Shown one piece after another: positions 1 to 6,406 of a DNA stretch of 50,223 nucleotides. Source of the DNA: Kordia sp. (GTDB lineage: Bacteria; Bacteroidota; Bacteroidia; Flavobacteriales; Flavobacteriaceae); the NCBI RefSeq assembly GCF_022447245.1, contig NZ_JAKVBC010000038.1:1-50223 (forward strand). The letters run 5' to 3'. Each line of letters begins with the position of its first letter. The stretch's first letter is position 1. The notes beneath the pieces are model-generated. The model saw only the letters and a list, made by a program, of their open reading frames with translations. It ran no database searches and was not told the origin of the DNA. The translations under genes were made by a program, and so were the position numbers.

Positions 1-21
1 ATCATAAAAAATGATAATCAA

Positions 22-51
22 AAAACCGCTCACGGATGTGTGAGCGGTTTT
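22..51. terminator. Bidirectional intrinsic terminator
   Basis: A perfect 12-bp stem (AAAACCGCTCAC / GTGAGCGGTTTT) with a 6-base loop has T-rich flanks on both strands. It probably ends a gene lying outside the left edge of the window. Confidence 0.8.
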
Positions 52-65
52 GCTTTTCCTAGATG

Positions 66-156
66 GCGCTAGAATGTCCACGACAGCGTGAGCGCTAGCC
101 GCTAGCTTGAAGCTAGTGGCGGATACGAGTAAGCAATAAAATTTAAAAGCTATTCA
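66..156 (+). repeat. Structured repeat, copy 1
   Basis: This begins GCGCTAGAATGTCCACG and contains an inverted repeat, CTAGCTT-GA-AGCTAG, flanked by CCG and TGGCGG. Its last 58 bases (99-156) match copy 2 at 56 of 58 positions, and its first part matches copy 3. The hairpin arms differ between copies in a compensating way, which suggests that the structure is conserved. I do not recognise the family; it does not match the integron attC consensus. Confidence 0.75.
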
Positions 157-260
157 CCGCAGCAAATAGGTCTAAAACAAAATCTTTAACTAAAAGGATA
201 CAAAAGGAATTCCCTTTTTATAATCCTGATCCAAAAAAGTTTGAAAATGCACGAAACTAA
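147..260 (+). pseudogene. Orphan C-terminal coding fragment, possibly a displaced toxin tip
   Basis: Directly after copy 1 of the repeat a frame without a start codon runs 37 codons and ends FYNPDPKKFENARN, stop. Its TAA lies one base before the ATG of the lipoprotein gene at 262. The remnant at 781-801 has the same arrangement: a short frame ending YKNAHK, stop, one base, then an ATG with similar following codons. Such orphan C-terminal tips coupled to a following gene are known from polymorphic-toxin (Rhs/CDI-like) loci. The toxin assignment is inference: no catalytic motif is visible and no full-length toxin is in the window. Confidence 0.35.
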
Positions 261-261
261 A

Positions 262-729
262 ATGAAATTATTAAGGTGTCTTAAGAGTTTATTTCTATTA
301 CTTATTTTTACTATCATTTTTAATTGTGAAGATTCACAAAAAGACAAGTATATAAATATTCATTTCATACAATCTGGTACTAGTTTTCCAGTTTCAATGG
401 ATTGTACTTTTAGTGGTAATGAAAATGAACAAATAGGTGATTTATTTTATAAAAAAATTACTGATGTTTTATTTATTGATAAGTTCTATAATGAATATAA
501 AAATTTAGAAGCTGATAGTGAGAATAAAAATCATCCAGATAATAGAATAATGGCATTTGTTCACATAGATGGAAAAAAAACGGATACATTATGTTTTGGA
601 GAAAATCATGGATTAATGATAAACGGAATTAGGGTAAATGATTCTGAGAAACTATTAAAAATGTTGAAAGATAAAATTGAATACAAAACAACTTATAAGT
701 CCTTAGATGAAGCCCCTCGCTCCCGCTAG
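262..729 (+). CDS. Small lipoprotein, candidate immunity protein
   Basis: The 155-residue protein starts MKLLRCLKSLFLLL and has a lipobox (IIFNC) with Cys near residue 22, so it should be a lipid-anchored envelope protein. I chose the ATG at 262 over in-frame TTG 241 and ATG 247 because it starts just before the signal peptide and is one base after the stop of the preceding fragment. No domain is recognised; the mature part is acidic and lysine-rich. The stop codon lies inside repeat copy 2, so the last residues (about DEAPRSR) are probably not original. Its place between structured repeats after an orphan coding tip fits an immunity lipoprotein against an envelope-acting toxin, which is inference. 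Confidence 0.7.
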   Translation: MKLLRCLKSLFLLLIFTIIFNCEDSQKDKYINIHFIQSGTSFPVSMDCTFSGNENEQIGDLFYKKITDVLFIDKFYNEYKNLEADSENKNHPDNRIMAFVHIDGKKTDTLCFGENHGLMINGIRVNDSEKLLKMLKDKIEYKTTYKSLDEAPRSR

Positions 730-780
730 CTTGTAGCTAGTGGCGGATACGAGTAAGCAATAAGATTTAAAAGCTATTCA
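723..780 (+). repeat. Structured repeat, copy 2 (partial)
   Basis: This is identical to 99-156 at 56 of 58 positions. The hairpin is CTAGCT-TGT-AGCTAG followed by TGGCGGATACGAGTAAGCAA. The 5' third seen in copies 1 and 3 is missing; the preceding lipoprotein gene runs directly into it. Confidence 0.75.
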
Positions 781-868
781 TATAAAAATGCTCATAAATA
801 AAATGAAATTATCAAAACTTTTTAGAATTTTCCCCCACGCTAGCGCTAGAATGTCCACGTCAGAGTGA
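781..868 (+). pseudogene. Remnant of a second fragment-plus-lipoprotein-like pair
   Basis: After copy 2 a short frame ends YKNAHK at TAA 799-801, one base before ATG 803. The new frame begins MKLSKLFRIF, like the start of the gene at 262, then runs into repeat copy 3 and stops at 866-868. The gene therefore appears cut after about 10 codons by the repeat. The parallel with 243-270 in sequence and spacing is visible directly; its meaning as a second cassette is inference. Confidence 0.45.
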
Positions 869-915
869 TCGCTACCGCTAGTTTTCAAAACTAGTGGCGG
901 TAATAGTAAGCAAAT
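843..915 (+). repeat. Structured repeat, copy 3
   Basis: This starts GCGCTAGAATGTCCACG like copy 1 and carries the hairpin CTAGTTTT-C-AAAACTAG, then TGGCGG and AGTAAGCAA. Both hairpin arms have changed together relative to copy 1 (CTAGCTT / AGCTAG). Confidence 0.75.
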
Positions 916-939
916 TATTAATTTTAATATAGCGTAAAG

Positions 940-973
940 ACAACCATAGTTTAGTTACTGTGGTTGTTTTTTT
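940..973 (+). terminator. Intrinsic terminator after the repeat array
   Basis: The 10-bp stem ACAACCATAG / CTGTGGTTGT (one G-U pair) with an 8-base loop is followed by seven T. It closes the cassette-like stretch. The following ~370 bases up to 1340 show no gene. Confidence 0.8.
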
Positions 974-1340
974 ATAGAATAAAAGAATTTAAAATGTTTA
1001 ACTTATTGATAAGATAGGTGAAGGCTTACCCTTTTTTGTAAAAATTATAGCGATGTATTAATCTGTTTATTGAGTATTATTTGTTTTCATTTTTAAGATC
1101 CTATTAATGAGCAAGTCGCTATCATATCTTCTACCAAAAATTTCGATTTCTAAAAATTTAGGTTTTAAATCTATCGTTACTACTTAAAATTATACATTCA
1201 GTAGCTTGTCATAAAACTTCACCAAAGTCTAAACTGTAAAAATAAACGCCCTATCTTCTTCTCAAAACTCCCCATGTTTAGGTATTTCACAACATTGTGA
1301 ATTGGTTACTTTTAGGTTACCTAATCGAAACACTTTTTAC

Positions 1341-1826
1341 ATGAAATTTTCAATCATTTTAGAATACTTTATCTATACCTCTGTATTTCTTTTACTCATC
1401 TATAATTTTTTGGTTATGATCTTTTTGACTTTTAAAAATGAATTCATAAGTGAGGCTAAAGAAGTATTTATTCAAAAGAAAAGTATTTTAAAAATACAAC
1501 AGGTATTGGTAGTTTTGATTTTTATAGGAATGCTAATGTATTATAACTCCAAAGGATATACTGCATCTTTGTCAATTATTCCTTGGATTTGGGGTTTTCT
1601 TGCTGGGTACATTTTTAAAATTTCAAGAAAACGTTGGCTAAATGAATTTATAGGTCTGGGAATTTTACTGGCGATTACTATTATCTTATTTTTTAAACAA
1701 ACAGAACTTATTCAACTTGTAACAAATCTTGGAGTTTTAACTATTAGTTCAACTGTACATATAATATACATCGTTACTGGATTTATCTTAGGTGTGTTTC
1801 TTTGGTATAACGCTTCAGACACATAA
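1341..1826 (+). CDS. Small integral membrane protein, unknown
   Basis: A 161-residue very hydrophobic protein with about five membrane segments (roughly residues 7-27, 50-67, 75-95, 103-122 and 132-154). I placed the start at ATG 1341 (MKFSIILEYF) rather than in-frame TTG 1302, because the extra N-terminus is polar and unlike the rest. No family is recognised. It stands alone, with no clear partner. Confidence 0.6.
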   Translation: MKFSIILEYFIYTSVFLLLIYNFLVMIFLTFKNEFISEAKEVFIQKKSILKIQQVLVVLIFIGMLMYYNSKGYTASLSIIPWIWGFLAGYIFKISRKRWLNEFIGLGILLAITIILFFKQTELIQLVTNLGVLTISSTVHIIYIVTGFILGVFLWYNASDT

Positions 1827-2118
1827 GAAGAAGTTTTGTGTAATAAGGGTACTAAGCCGCTGATGTAACTTTCGCAAGCTCCTTTTGAAACCAGAGTACA
1901 AATTATATGGAAAAGAAATTAATTCCCCAAGGAATAAAAAAATAAGGAAAATCAATTATGATCATCGGGCTTGTTGATATAGAAGGACATAAAAATACTA
2001 CTATTTTTTCCCACTGTCGCCTGTAATCATAAATGGTAAGATATATTGTATATGGCAACAAACTAACTGTTACCTTAGCAGCTAATAAGTTATACATCAT
2101 TTACATATAAGCTTTGAA

Positions 2119-2256
2119 TTGGATTCGGGAGAACAACGATTGTTAATTGATGTGTACGCATTAGCAGCATTCCTGTTGCTTTATTCTTGTAGAAAATACT
2201 TTAGAAAGAAAACTGTGATTGATGAAATAGATAAGATTTCTGAAAATGAAGATTAA
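2119..2256 (+). CDS. Possible 45-residue membrane peptide or gene remnant
   Basis: A frame from TTG 2119 reads LDSGEQRLLIDVYALAAF, has one hydrophobic segment and a charged tail (IDKISENED). A good terminator follows 4 bases after the stop, which supports a real transcript. There is no ATG, and the frame is open a little further upstream, so this may be the end of a decayed gene. The rest of 1827-2118 holds only short broken frames. Confidence 0.3.
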   Translation: MDSGEQRLLIDVYALAAFLLLYSCRKYFRKKTVIDEIDKISENED

Positions 2257-2259
2257 AAC

Positions 2260-2295
2260 AAAAACTGTCACAACAAATATGCTGCAACAGTTTTT
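2260..2295 (+). terminator. Intrinsic terminator
   Basis: The 9-bp stem AAAAACTGT / ACAGTTTTT has an 18-base loop. Given the A-run on one arm and the T-run on the other it could work on both strands, including for the decarboxylase gene that ends at 2322. Confidence 0.55.
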
Positions 2296-2321
2296 AGTAC
2301 TATTATATATAAGCTGATAAA

Positions 2322-3629
2322 TTATTGAACATAAATAGCTGTTTGTCCATATTGGAAATGAATTGGAACATGTCCAGGATCTGCTTTAAACATGTATAAA
2401 TCTTCTACTGGTTTTTCAAAGACCATAATGATATCCGATCCACCGAATCTGAATTTACCAAACTCACGTCCTTTGACAACAGTATCCCCCGTAGCAATCA
2501 ATTTTTCGGCTGAAACTCCATTTGGCGGATTGTCTTTAGCGTACATCATTACACCAGAAACTTGTGCCATTCCAATAGGAATTATGGCAACTTTCCCTAC
2601 TTTTTCGCCGCCGTTTACTATGATCAATCCACGTGATTGGTTAAATTCATAACCATCTTTAGCACCATCTGGTGTGTCCCATTGTCCTTCTACCATTTCT
2701 ACATTTAAAAATACTTTTCCTGGAATATCTTTAATTTCTAATACTTCTCCACTTACTGGTGTATGGAAACGGTGATAATCGTAAGGTCCTAAGAAATAAT
2801 GTACAAATGTTCCTCCGTAAAAATCTTTAGCATGCTCACTTCCATTTAACAATTCATCAATTGTACCAATGGTATGTGTGTGTTTTAAGCGATCTTGTGT
2901 AATTTGACCATTTTTTCCCAAGACATTCCCTTGATCGTCTATTTTATAATCTTTTTTAAAGGTACAATCTGCTGGTGCTACTATGGTTGTATTATCGTCT
3001 GGTGCTGCAATTGGGCGCAATGGCGAAATTCCTGTTACAGGATCAGCATTGTTAAATTCTCTGTAAAAGAACTCATTAAACGTTGTCCAACTCTCAGAAT
3101 TATCACTATATAAAGGGTAATTATACATTGGATTATGTCTAAACGAATAATAACTTTCTTTTGTTAATGAAGCTGTAGTTTCTAGGAAACTTCCCCAAGC
3201 ATTGGCAAAAGCTACTAACCAAGCTGCAAACTCTGGATAACTTTGTAATGAAAGTCCAGACTGTTCTACTTTTTGATCTACCAACCAATAAAATTGACAT
3301 AATAAATCGTATACTTTTTGATTATATCCATTGGAAGAATCTGTACTTTTCCATGCATTTAGATAGTTTGGATCATCACTTTCATCTGGCACCAAACATA
3401 CGTACATATCTAAATAATCATAATAATCTTCGATAGTTGTTGGCCAGGCATTTCCATTAAACTCATCATTATACGCATTATATAAATCTGAGTTTAAACT
3501 CTCTTTAGCCGAAATATTGGCGGCTTGTAATGATAGTAATAAAGCAGATGCTATTTCTGTCTTTTTTTTTAATAAGGTTTGTAATTCTAATACAATCGGG
3601 CTATGCTTTAAGTGTGTGGGGTTTTTCAT
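2322..3629 (-). CDS. Phosphatidylserine decarboxylase-family protein with N-terminal PSDC-like domain (PsiD-like)
   Basis: A 435-residue pyruvoyl-dependent decarboxylase. The C-terminal half carries the family signatures FFYREFNN with RPI, HYFLGPYDYHRFHTPVSG and, at residues 396-399, GGSD in KFRFGGSDIIMVFEK. In the family the chain self-cleaves before this serine (here Ser398) to form the pyruvoyl group. The ~200-residue N-terminal region is what is seen in the associated PSDC-domain group, which includes the fungal tryptophan decarboxylase PsiD of similar length; membrane Psd enzymes are shorter and have a membrane segment, absent here. The substrate is therefore not necessarily phosphatidylserine. 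The start is MKNPTHLKHS at 3629; a -7 box TATATTTG lies at 3657-3664. A monocistronic gene. Confidence 0.85.
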   Translation of the reverse strand: MKNPTHLKHSPIVLELQTLLKKKTEIASALLLSLQAANISAKESLNSDLYNAYNDEFNGNAWPTTIEDYYDYLDMYVCLVPDESDDPNYLNAWKSTDSSNGYNQKVYDLLCQFYWLVDQKVEQSGLSLQSYPEFAAWLVAFANAWGSFLETTASLTKESYYSFRHNPMYNYPLYSDNSESWTTFNEFFYREFNNADPVTGISPLRPIAAPDDNTTIVAPADCTFKKDYKIDDQGNVLGKNGQITQDRLKHTHTIGTIDELLNGSEHAKDFYGGTFVHYFLGPYDYHRFHTPVSGEVLEIKDIPGKVFLNVEMVEGQWDTPDGAKDGYEFNQSRGLIIVNGGEKVGKVAIIPIGMAQVSGVMMYAKDNPPNGVSAEKLIATGDTVVKGREFGKFRFGGSDIIMVFEKPVEDLYMFKADPGHVPIHFQYGQTAIYVQ

Positions 3630-3656
3630 TGTAAAAAGATTTAATTTTATTTTACT

Positions 3657-3664
3657 CAAATATA
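3657..3664 (-). promoter_or_regulatory. -7 box of the decarboxylase gene
   Basis: TATATTTG on the minus strand matches the Bacteroidota -7 consensus TAnnTTTG, 28 bases upstream of the start codon. No convincing -33 box was found. Confidence 0.5.
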
Positions 3665-3695
3665 GAAGCAAAATAACTCTGATATACGCGTAGTA

Positions 3696-3725
3696 TTGTC
3701 CTAATTAAAAAAGCAAGTAGATTTG
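3696..3725 (+). promoter_or_regulatory. Bacteroidota promoter of the GNAT gene
   Basis: TTG at 3696-3698, a spacing of 19 bases and TAGATTTG at 3718-3725 match the -33/-7 consensus. The start codon is 28 bases downstream. Confidence 0.65.
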
Positions 3726-3753
3726 CGTACTTTTGAAACTACAAATTTTAAAG

Positions 3754-4269
3754 ATGATTCAGATACGAGAAGCAACATTTAATGACATCACAGCTATTTC
3801 CAAATTAGGAAGTACTACTTTTTTAGATACATACTTACCAAATACGCCCAAAGAAGCTGTAGAATCTTTTGTAGAAACTGCATTTGCTACAGATACACTT
3901 CGTTCAGAATTTGACAATACAAATATTCACTATTTCTTAATCTTTTCAGACGAAACACTTGCTGGATATGCTAAAATTGTATGCAATGTGTCTACTAATA
4001 TGGTTGAAGAAACGCAGCTTACCAAACTTGATCGTTTTTATGTTTTAAAAGAGTTTCACGGACAAAAACTCGGTGCACAACTCTTTAATTATATCATAAA
4101 TTTTTCCAGAGAAAAGCAACAAAACGGTATATGGCTGTACGTATTGATTGAAAATAAACGTGCTTTGCGATTTTACAAAAAAAACAATTTCAAAATTGTA
4201 GGTGAATATGATTTTAAAATTTCGGAAACACGATACAATCCAAATTATGTGATGTATTTGTCATTTTAG
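3754..4269 (+). CDS. GNAT-family N-acetyltransferase
   Basis: A 171-residue cytoplasmic protein beginning MIQIREATFNDITAISKLG, the typical first strand and helix of the GNAT fold. The acetyl-CoA loop is seen as KEFHGQKLGAQLFNYI (near residue 105), followed by LYVLIENKRALRFYKKNNF, the usual beta-5/alpha-4 region. It transfers an acetyl group from acetyl-CoA to an amine; the substrate is unknown. ATG 3754 was preferred to in-frame TTG 3733 because it begins at the conserved strand and sits at a fitting distance from the promoter. Confidence 0.85.
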   Translation: MIQIREATFNDITAISKLGSTTFLDTYLPNTPKEAVESFVETAFATDTLRSEFDNTNIHYFLIFSDETLAGYAKIVCNVSTNMVEETQLTKLDRFYVLKEFHGQKLGAQLFNYIINFSREKQQNGIWLYVLIENKRALRFYKKNNFKIVGEYDFKISETRYNPNYVMYLSF

Positions 4270-4322
4270 TATCATTTTTCAAACAGAATTTGTACTACTT
4301 TAGGGTCAAATACTTTTCTGGA

Positions 4323-4892
4323 ATGAAAACACGTTTATTGTACCTATTTCTTATACTAGCTATTTACTCTTGCTCTAACTCAGAAGCCACACAATTTGTT
4401 TTGTTTGATCAAGAATTTACGTTTACATATCAAGACGCCATAAGTTCTTCGCCAAGTAAATCACATTACTATATTACGAATGAAAAACTTTCTCCAACCG
4501 TTCCCAAAGACTGGACACATCCTGTAGATTTTTGAAATGGAACGGTTCATATTCGTATAGAGGTTATTGAAAAACCAAAAGGAAACGAACCTACCAAATG
4601 GACGCTTTGTTATATTCCAAACAAAGGAAAAGGCAATATGTACGGCTGTACTTCTACGGTTTTGTTCACAGCAGAAGGAGTCTATGAAAAAGAGGTTTCA
4701 ATGAACGAATTTTGGGAAAACGAAGCTATTATCTGGTCAGAAGGAATCAAACAAATGGATTTAGTGATTAAAGATGATAGTGGCGGACAAGGACATACAC
4801 ACAAACGCACAGATCATGAAAAATTCTTCCCCACAAAAGTTCGTATTACCATGATTCAAGTAGCAAAAGGGGCACTTATAACCCTAAAATGA
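4323..4892 (+). pseudogene. Lipoprotein gene interrupted by an in-frame TGA
   Basis: The frame starts MKTRLLYLFLILAIYSCSNS with a lipobox (IYSC), so the product would be lipid-anchored. After residue 70 (HPVDF) a TGA at 4533-4535 interrupts it, and the same frame continues without further stops for 118 codons (NGTVHIRIEVIEKPKG ... HEKFFPTKVRITM) to TAA 4890. The downstream part keeps protein-like composition, so the stop is recent, an assembly error, or read through; CGA or TGG to TGA would each need one change. The family is not recognised by name; it looks like a conserved Bacteroidota lipoprotein with a GxGHxHKRxDHEK stretch. Confidence 0.6.
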
Positions 4893-4960
4893 TACCTTAA
4901 CAGTTGACAAATACTTTTTTGACCGTATATTGTATTTCTTTAGTGTTTAAATTAAATCTG

Positions 4961-5446
4961 ATGCAAAAAGAAAATCCATCTAAAAGTCTGGCAAATCGGT
5001 TGCGTGAAGTATACACTGAAGGTAAATGGGTTACTGGTACAAACGTAAAAGAACAAATTATGAATACATCTTGGCAAGATGCTGTTAAAAGTATTCACGG
5101 TTTAAATTCTATTGCGGCATTAACATTTCACTTGCATTATTATATTGCTGGTGTTACGCAAGTATTGGAAGGAGGAACATTAGACATAAAAGATAAATAC
5201 AGTTTTGATGCGCCACCAATTACGTCTGAACAAGATTGGAAAGATCGTATTGATTTATACAACAACAGTATAATGAAATTTATTTCACTTGTTGAAAATA
5301 TGTCAGAAGCTCAATTATTTGAAAATTTTGTGTTAGAAAAATACGGTACATATCATCGAAATATAGACGTTCAAATTGAACATGCGTATTATCATCTTGG
5401 GCAAATACTTTTAATTAAAAAAATGATTGGGAATTCAGAATCATGA
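4961..5446 (+). CDS. DinB/DUF1572-like protein
   Basis: A 161-residue four-helix protein. Histidines of the DinB type metal site are present: HFHLHYYIAG (about residue 50-60) and HAYYHLGQ near the end. ATG 4961 (MQKENPSKSL) is taken as start; in-frame TTG 4904 would add an unrelated hydrophobic stretch. In the wider family some members act as thiol-dependent transferases, but most are uncharacterised. Confidence 0.75.
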   Translation: MQKENPSKSLANRLREVYTEGKWVTGTNVKEQIMNTSWQDAVKSIHGLNSIAALTFHLHYYIAGVTQVLEGGTLDIKDKYSFDAPPITSEQDWKDRIDLYNNSIMKFISLVENMSEAQLFENFVLEKYGTYHRNIDVQIEHAYYHLGQILLIKKMIGNSES

Positions 5447-5621
5447 GTTCATAATTCAGAATTCAACTTTCATACTAATTGCATAAATATAAAATAAAGC
5501 TGCATACCTTAAAAAACAAAGAAGATGATATTTTACTGACTATTCCTGTGACTGATTGTAAAGTATGCGTTTGTTTTAACAACCAAGATATTGCCATTTT
5601 TAAACTCAATAAAAACTGGAT

Positions 5622-5795
5622 TTTATAGGACATCGAATTATTGCTTCCGTAAACAAAAAAACTTCTCCTGTAAAGCTTTTAGAACGTTTGAATTTTAGAA
5701 AAGAAGCACATTTTAAGCAAAGTCTGTTCATCAAAGGAACTTGGGTTGATGATGTTGTGTATGCGGTTTTGAAAAGTGAGTGGAATGATAATTAA
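5622..5795 (+). pseudogene. C-terminal fragment of a second GNAT acetyltransferase
   Basis: The frame reads GHRIIASVNKKTSPVKLLER, then LNFRKEAHFKQSLF and WVDDVVYAVLKSEW to a stop at 5793. This is the usual end of RimJ-like GNATs (ASV..LLE.LGFRKE...). No start and no N-terminal half are present, so it is a remnant. A 49-codon frame from TTG 5479 to 5628 (MHKYKIKLHTLKNKEDD) overlaps its start and is probably unrelated debris. Nothing else is seen in 5447-5875. Confidence 0.65.
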
Positions 5796-5875
5796 GGCTA
5801 CGATTTCTTTTTAATATTTTCAAAATGTAGCGTTTTATCATTTTCTGAGTCTTATACCTCACAAAGGTTCAATAC

Positions 5876-6355
5876 ATGACAATTTTTCCAACTAAAAAAT
5901 ACTATTTAAAACTCATCGATAATCAAGCTACAACGTTACATCAGCTAGAAAATAATACCAAAAAATCGCATCGTTTTGAGGTAAGTTCTACCAACAAAAA
6001 GTTTTTAGGAATTATTCATGGATATGCTTTCAAATTGATTTGTCCGCATTCTCACTTTGGAATTCTTACCATCATGAACGGAAAAATTCATGAGAAAGAA
6101 ATGCATGTTGTTTTTGAGTATAGACGTTCTTTTAAAATTATGATGGCAATTTTTATATGCTTTTTTAGCATTCAATGTGTCATTGACTTCTTTTCAAAAT
6201 CTTCAGAAATCATGAGTTTGCCTTCACTAGGAATGCTAGCACTTATTTTAATGTTACTATTTGTTATTCCAAAAATGCTATTTATTATGGCATCTAGAAA
6301 ATGTTTAGAAATTTTGCGGAACACATTAAAAATTGAAGAGTTAAAAACAAGCTAA
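5876..6355 (+). CDS. Hypothetical membrane protein with two C-terminal membrane segments
   Basis: A 159-residue protein with a basic, cytoplasm-like first 95 residues (MTIFPTKKYYLKLIDNQ), then two hydrophobic segments at about 96-113 and 120-141 separated by a short loop. I do not recognise a family. It is not obviously linked to its neighbours. Confidence 0.55.
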   Translation: MTIFPTKKYYLKLIDNQATTLHQLENNTKKSHRFEVSSTNKKFLGIIHGYAFKLICPHSHFGILTIMNGKIHEKEMHVVFEYRRSFKIMMAIFICFFSIQCVIDFFSKSSEIMSLPSLGMLALILMLLFVIPKMLFIMASRKCLEILRNTLKIEELKTS

Positions 6356-6366
6356 CTTATATAAAA

Positions 6367-6392
6367 GCTAGCACGAGTTTTAAACTCGCGCC
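6367..6392. repeat. Palindromic REP-like hairpin
   Basis: GCTAGCACGAGTTT-T-AAACTCG with GCGCC after it: a hairpin with a 7-bp perfect core and partly matching extension. It sits in the convergent gap between the gene ending at 6355 and the receptor gene ending at 6407. This hairpin type resembles short palindromes scattered in flavobacterial genomes; that is from memory and not testable here. Confidence 0.5.
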
Positions 6393-6406
6393 AACTTTCA
6401 TAATCC

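Noticed and set aside
66-915. Integron cassette array with attC sites
   Set aside because: The repeats have a hairpin but lack the GTTRRRY-type core ends of attC, and no integrase is seen.
1903-2100. Minus-strand frame of 65 codons
   Set aside because: No signature or operon context, and composition typical of a chance frame; a plus-strand frame with a terminator downstream is more likely.
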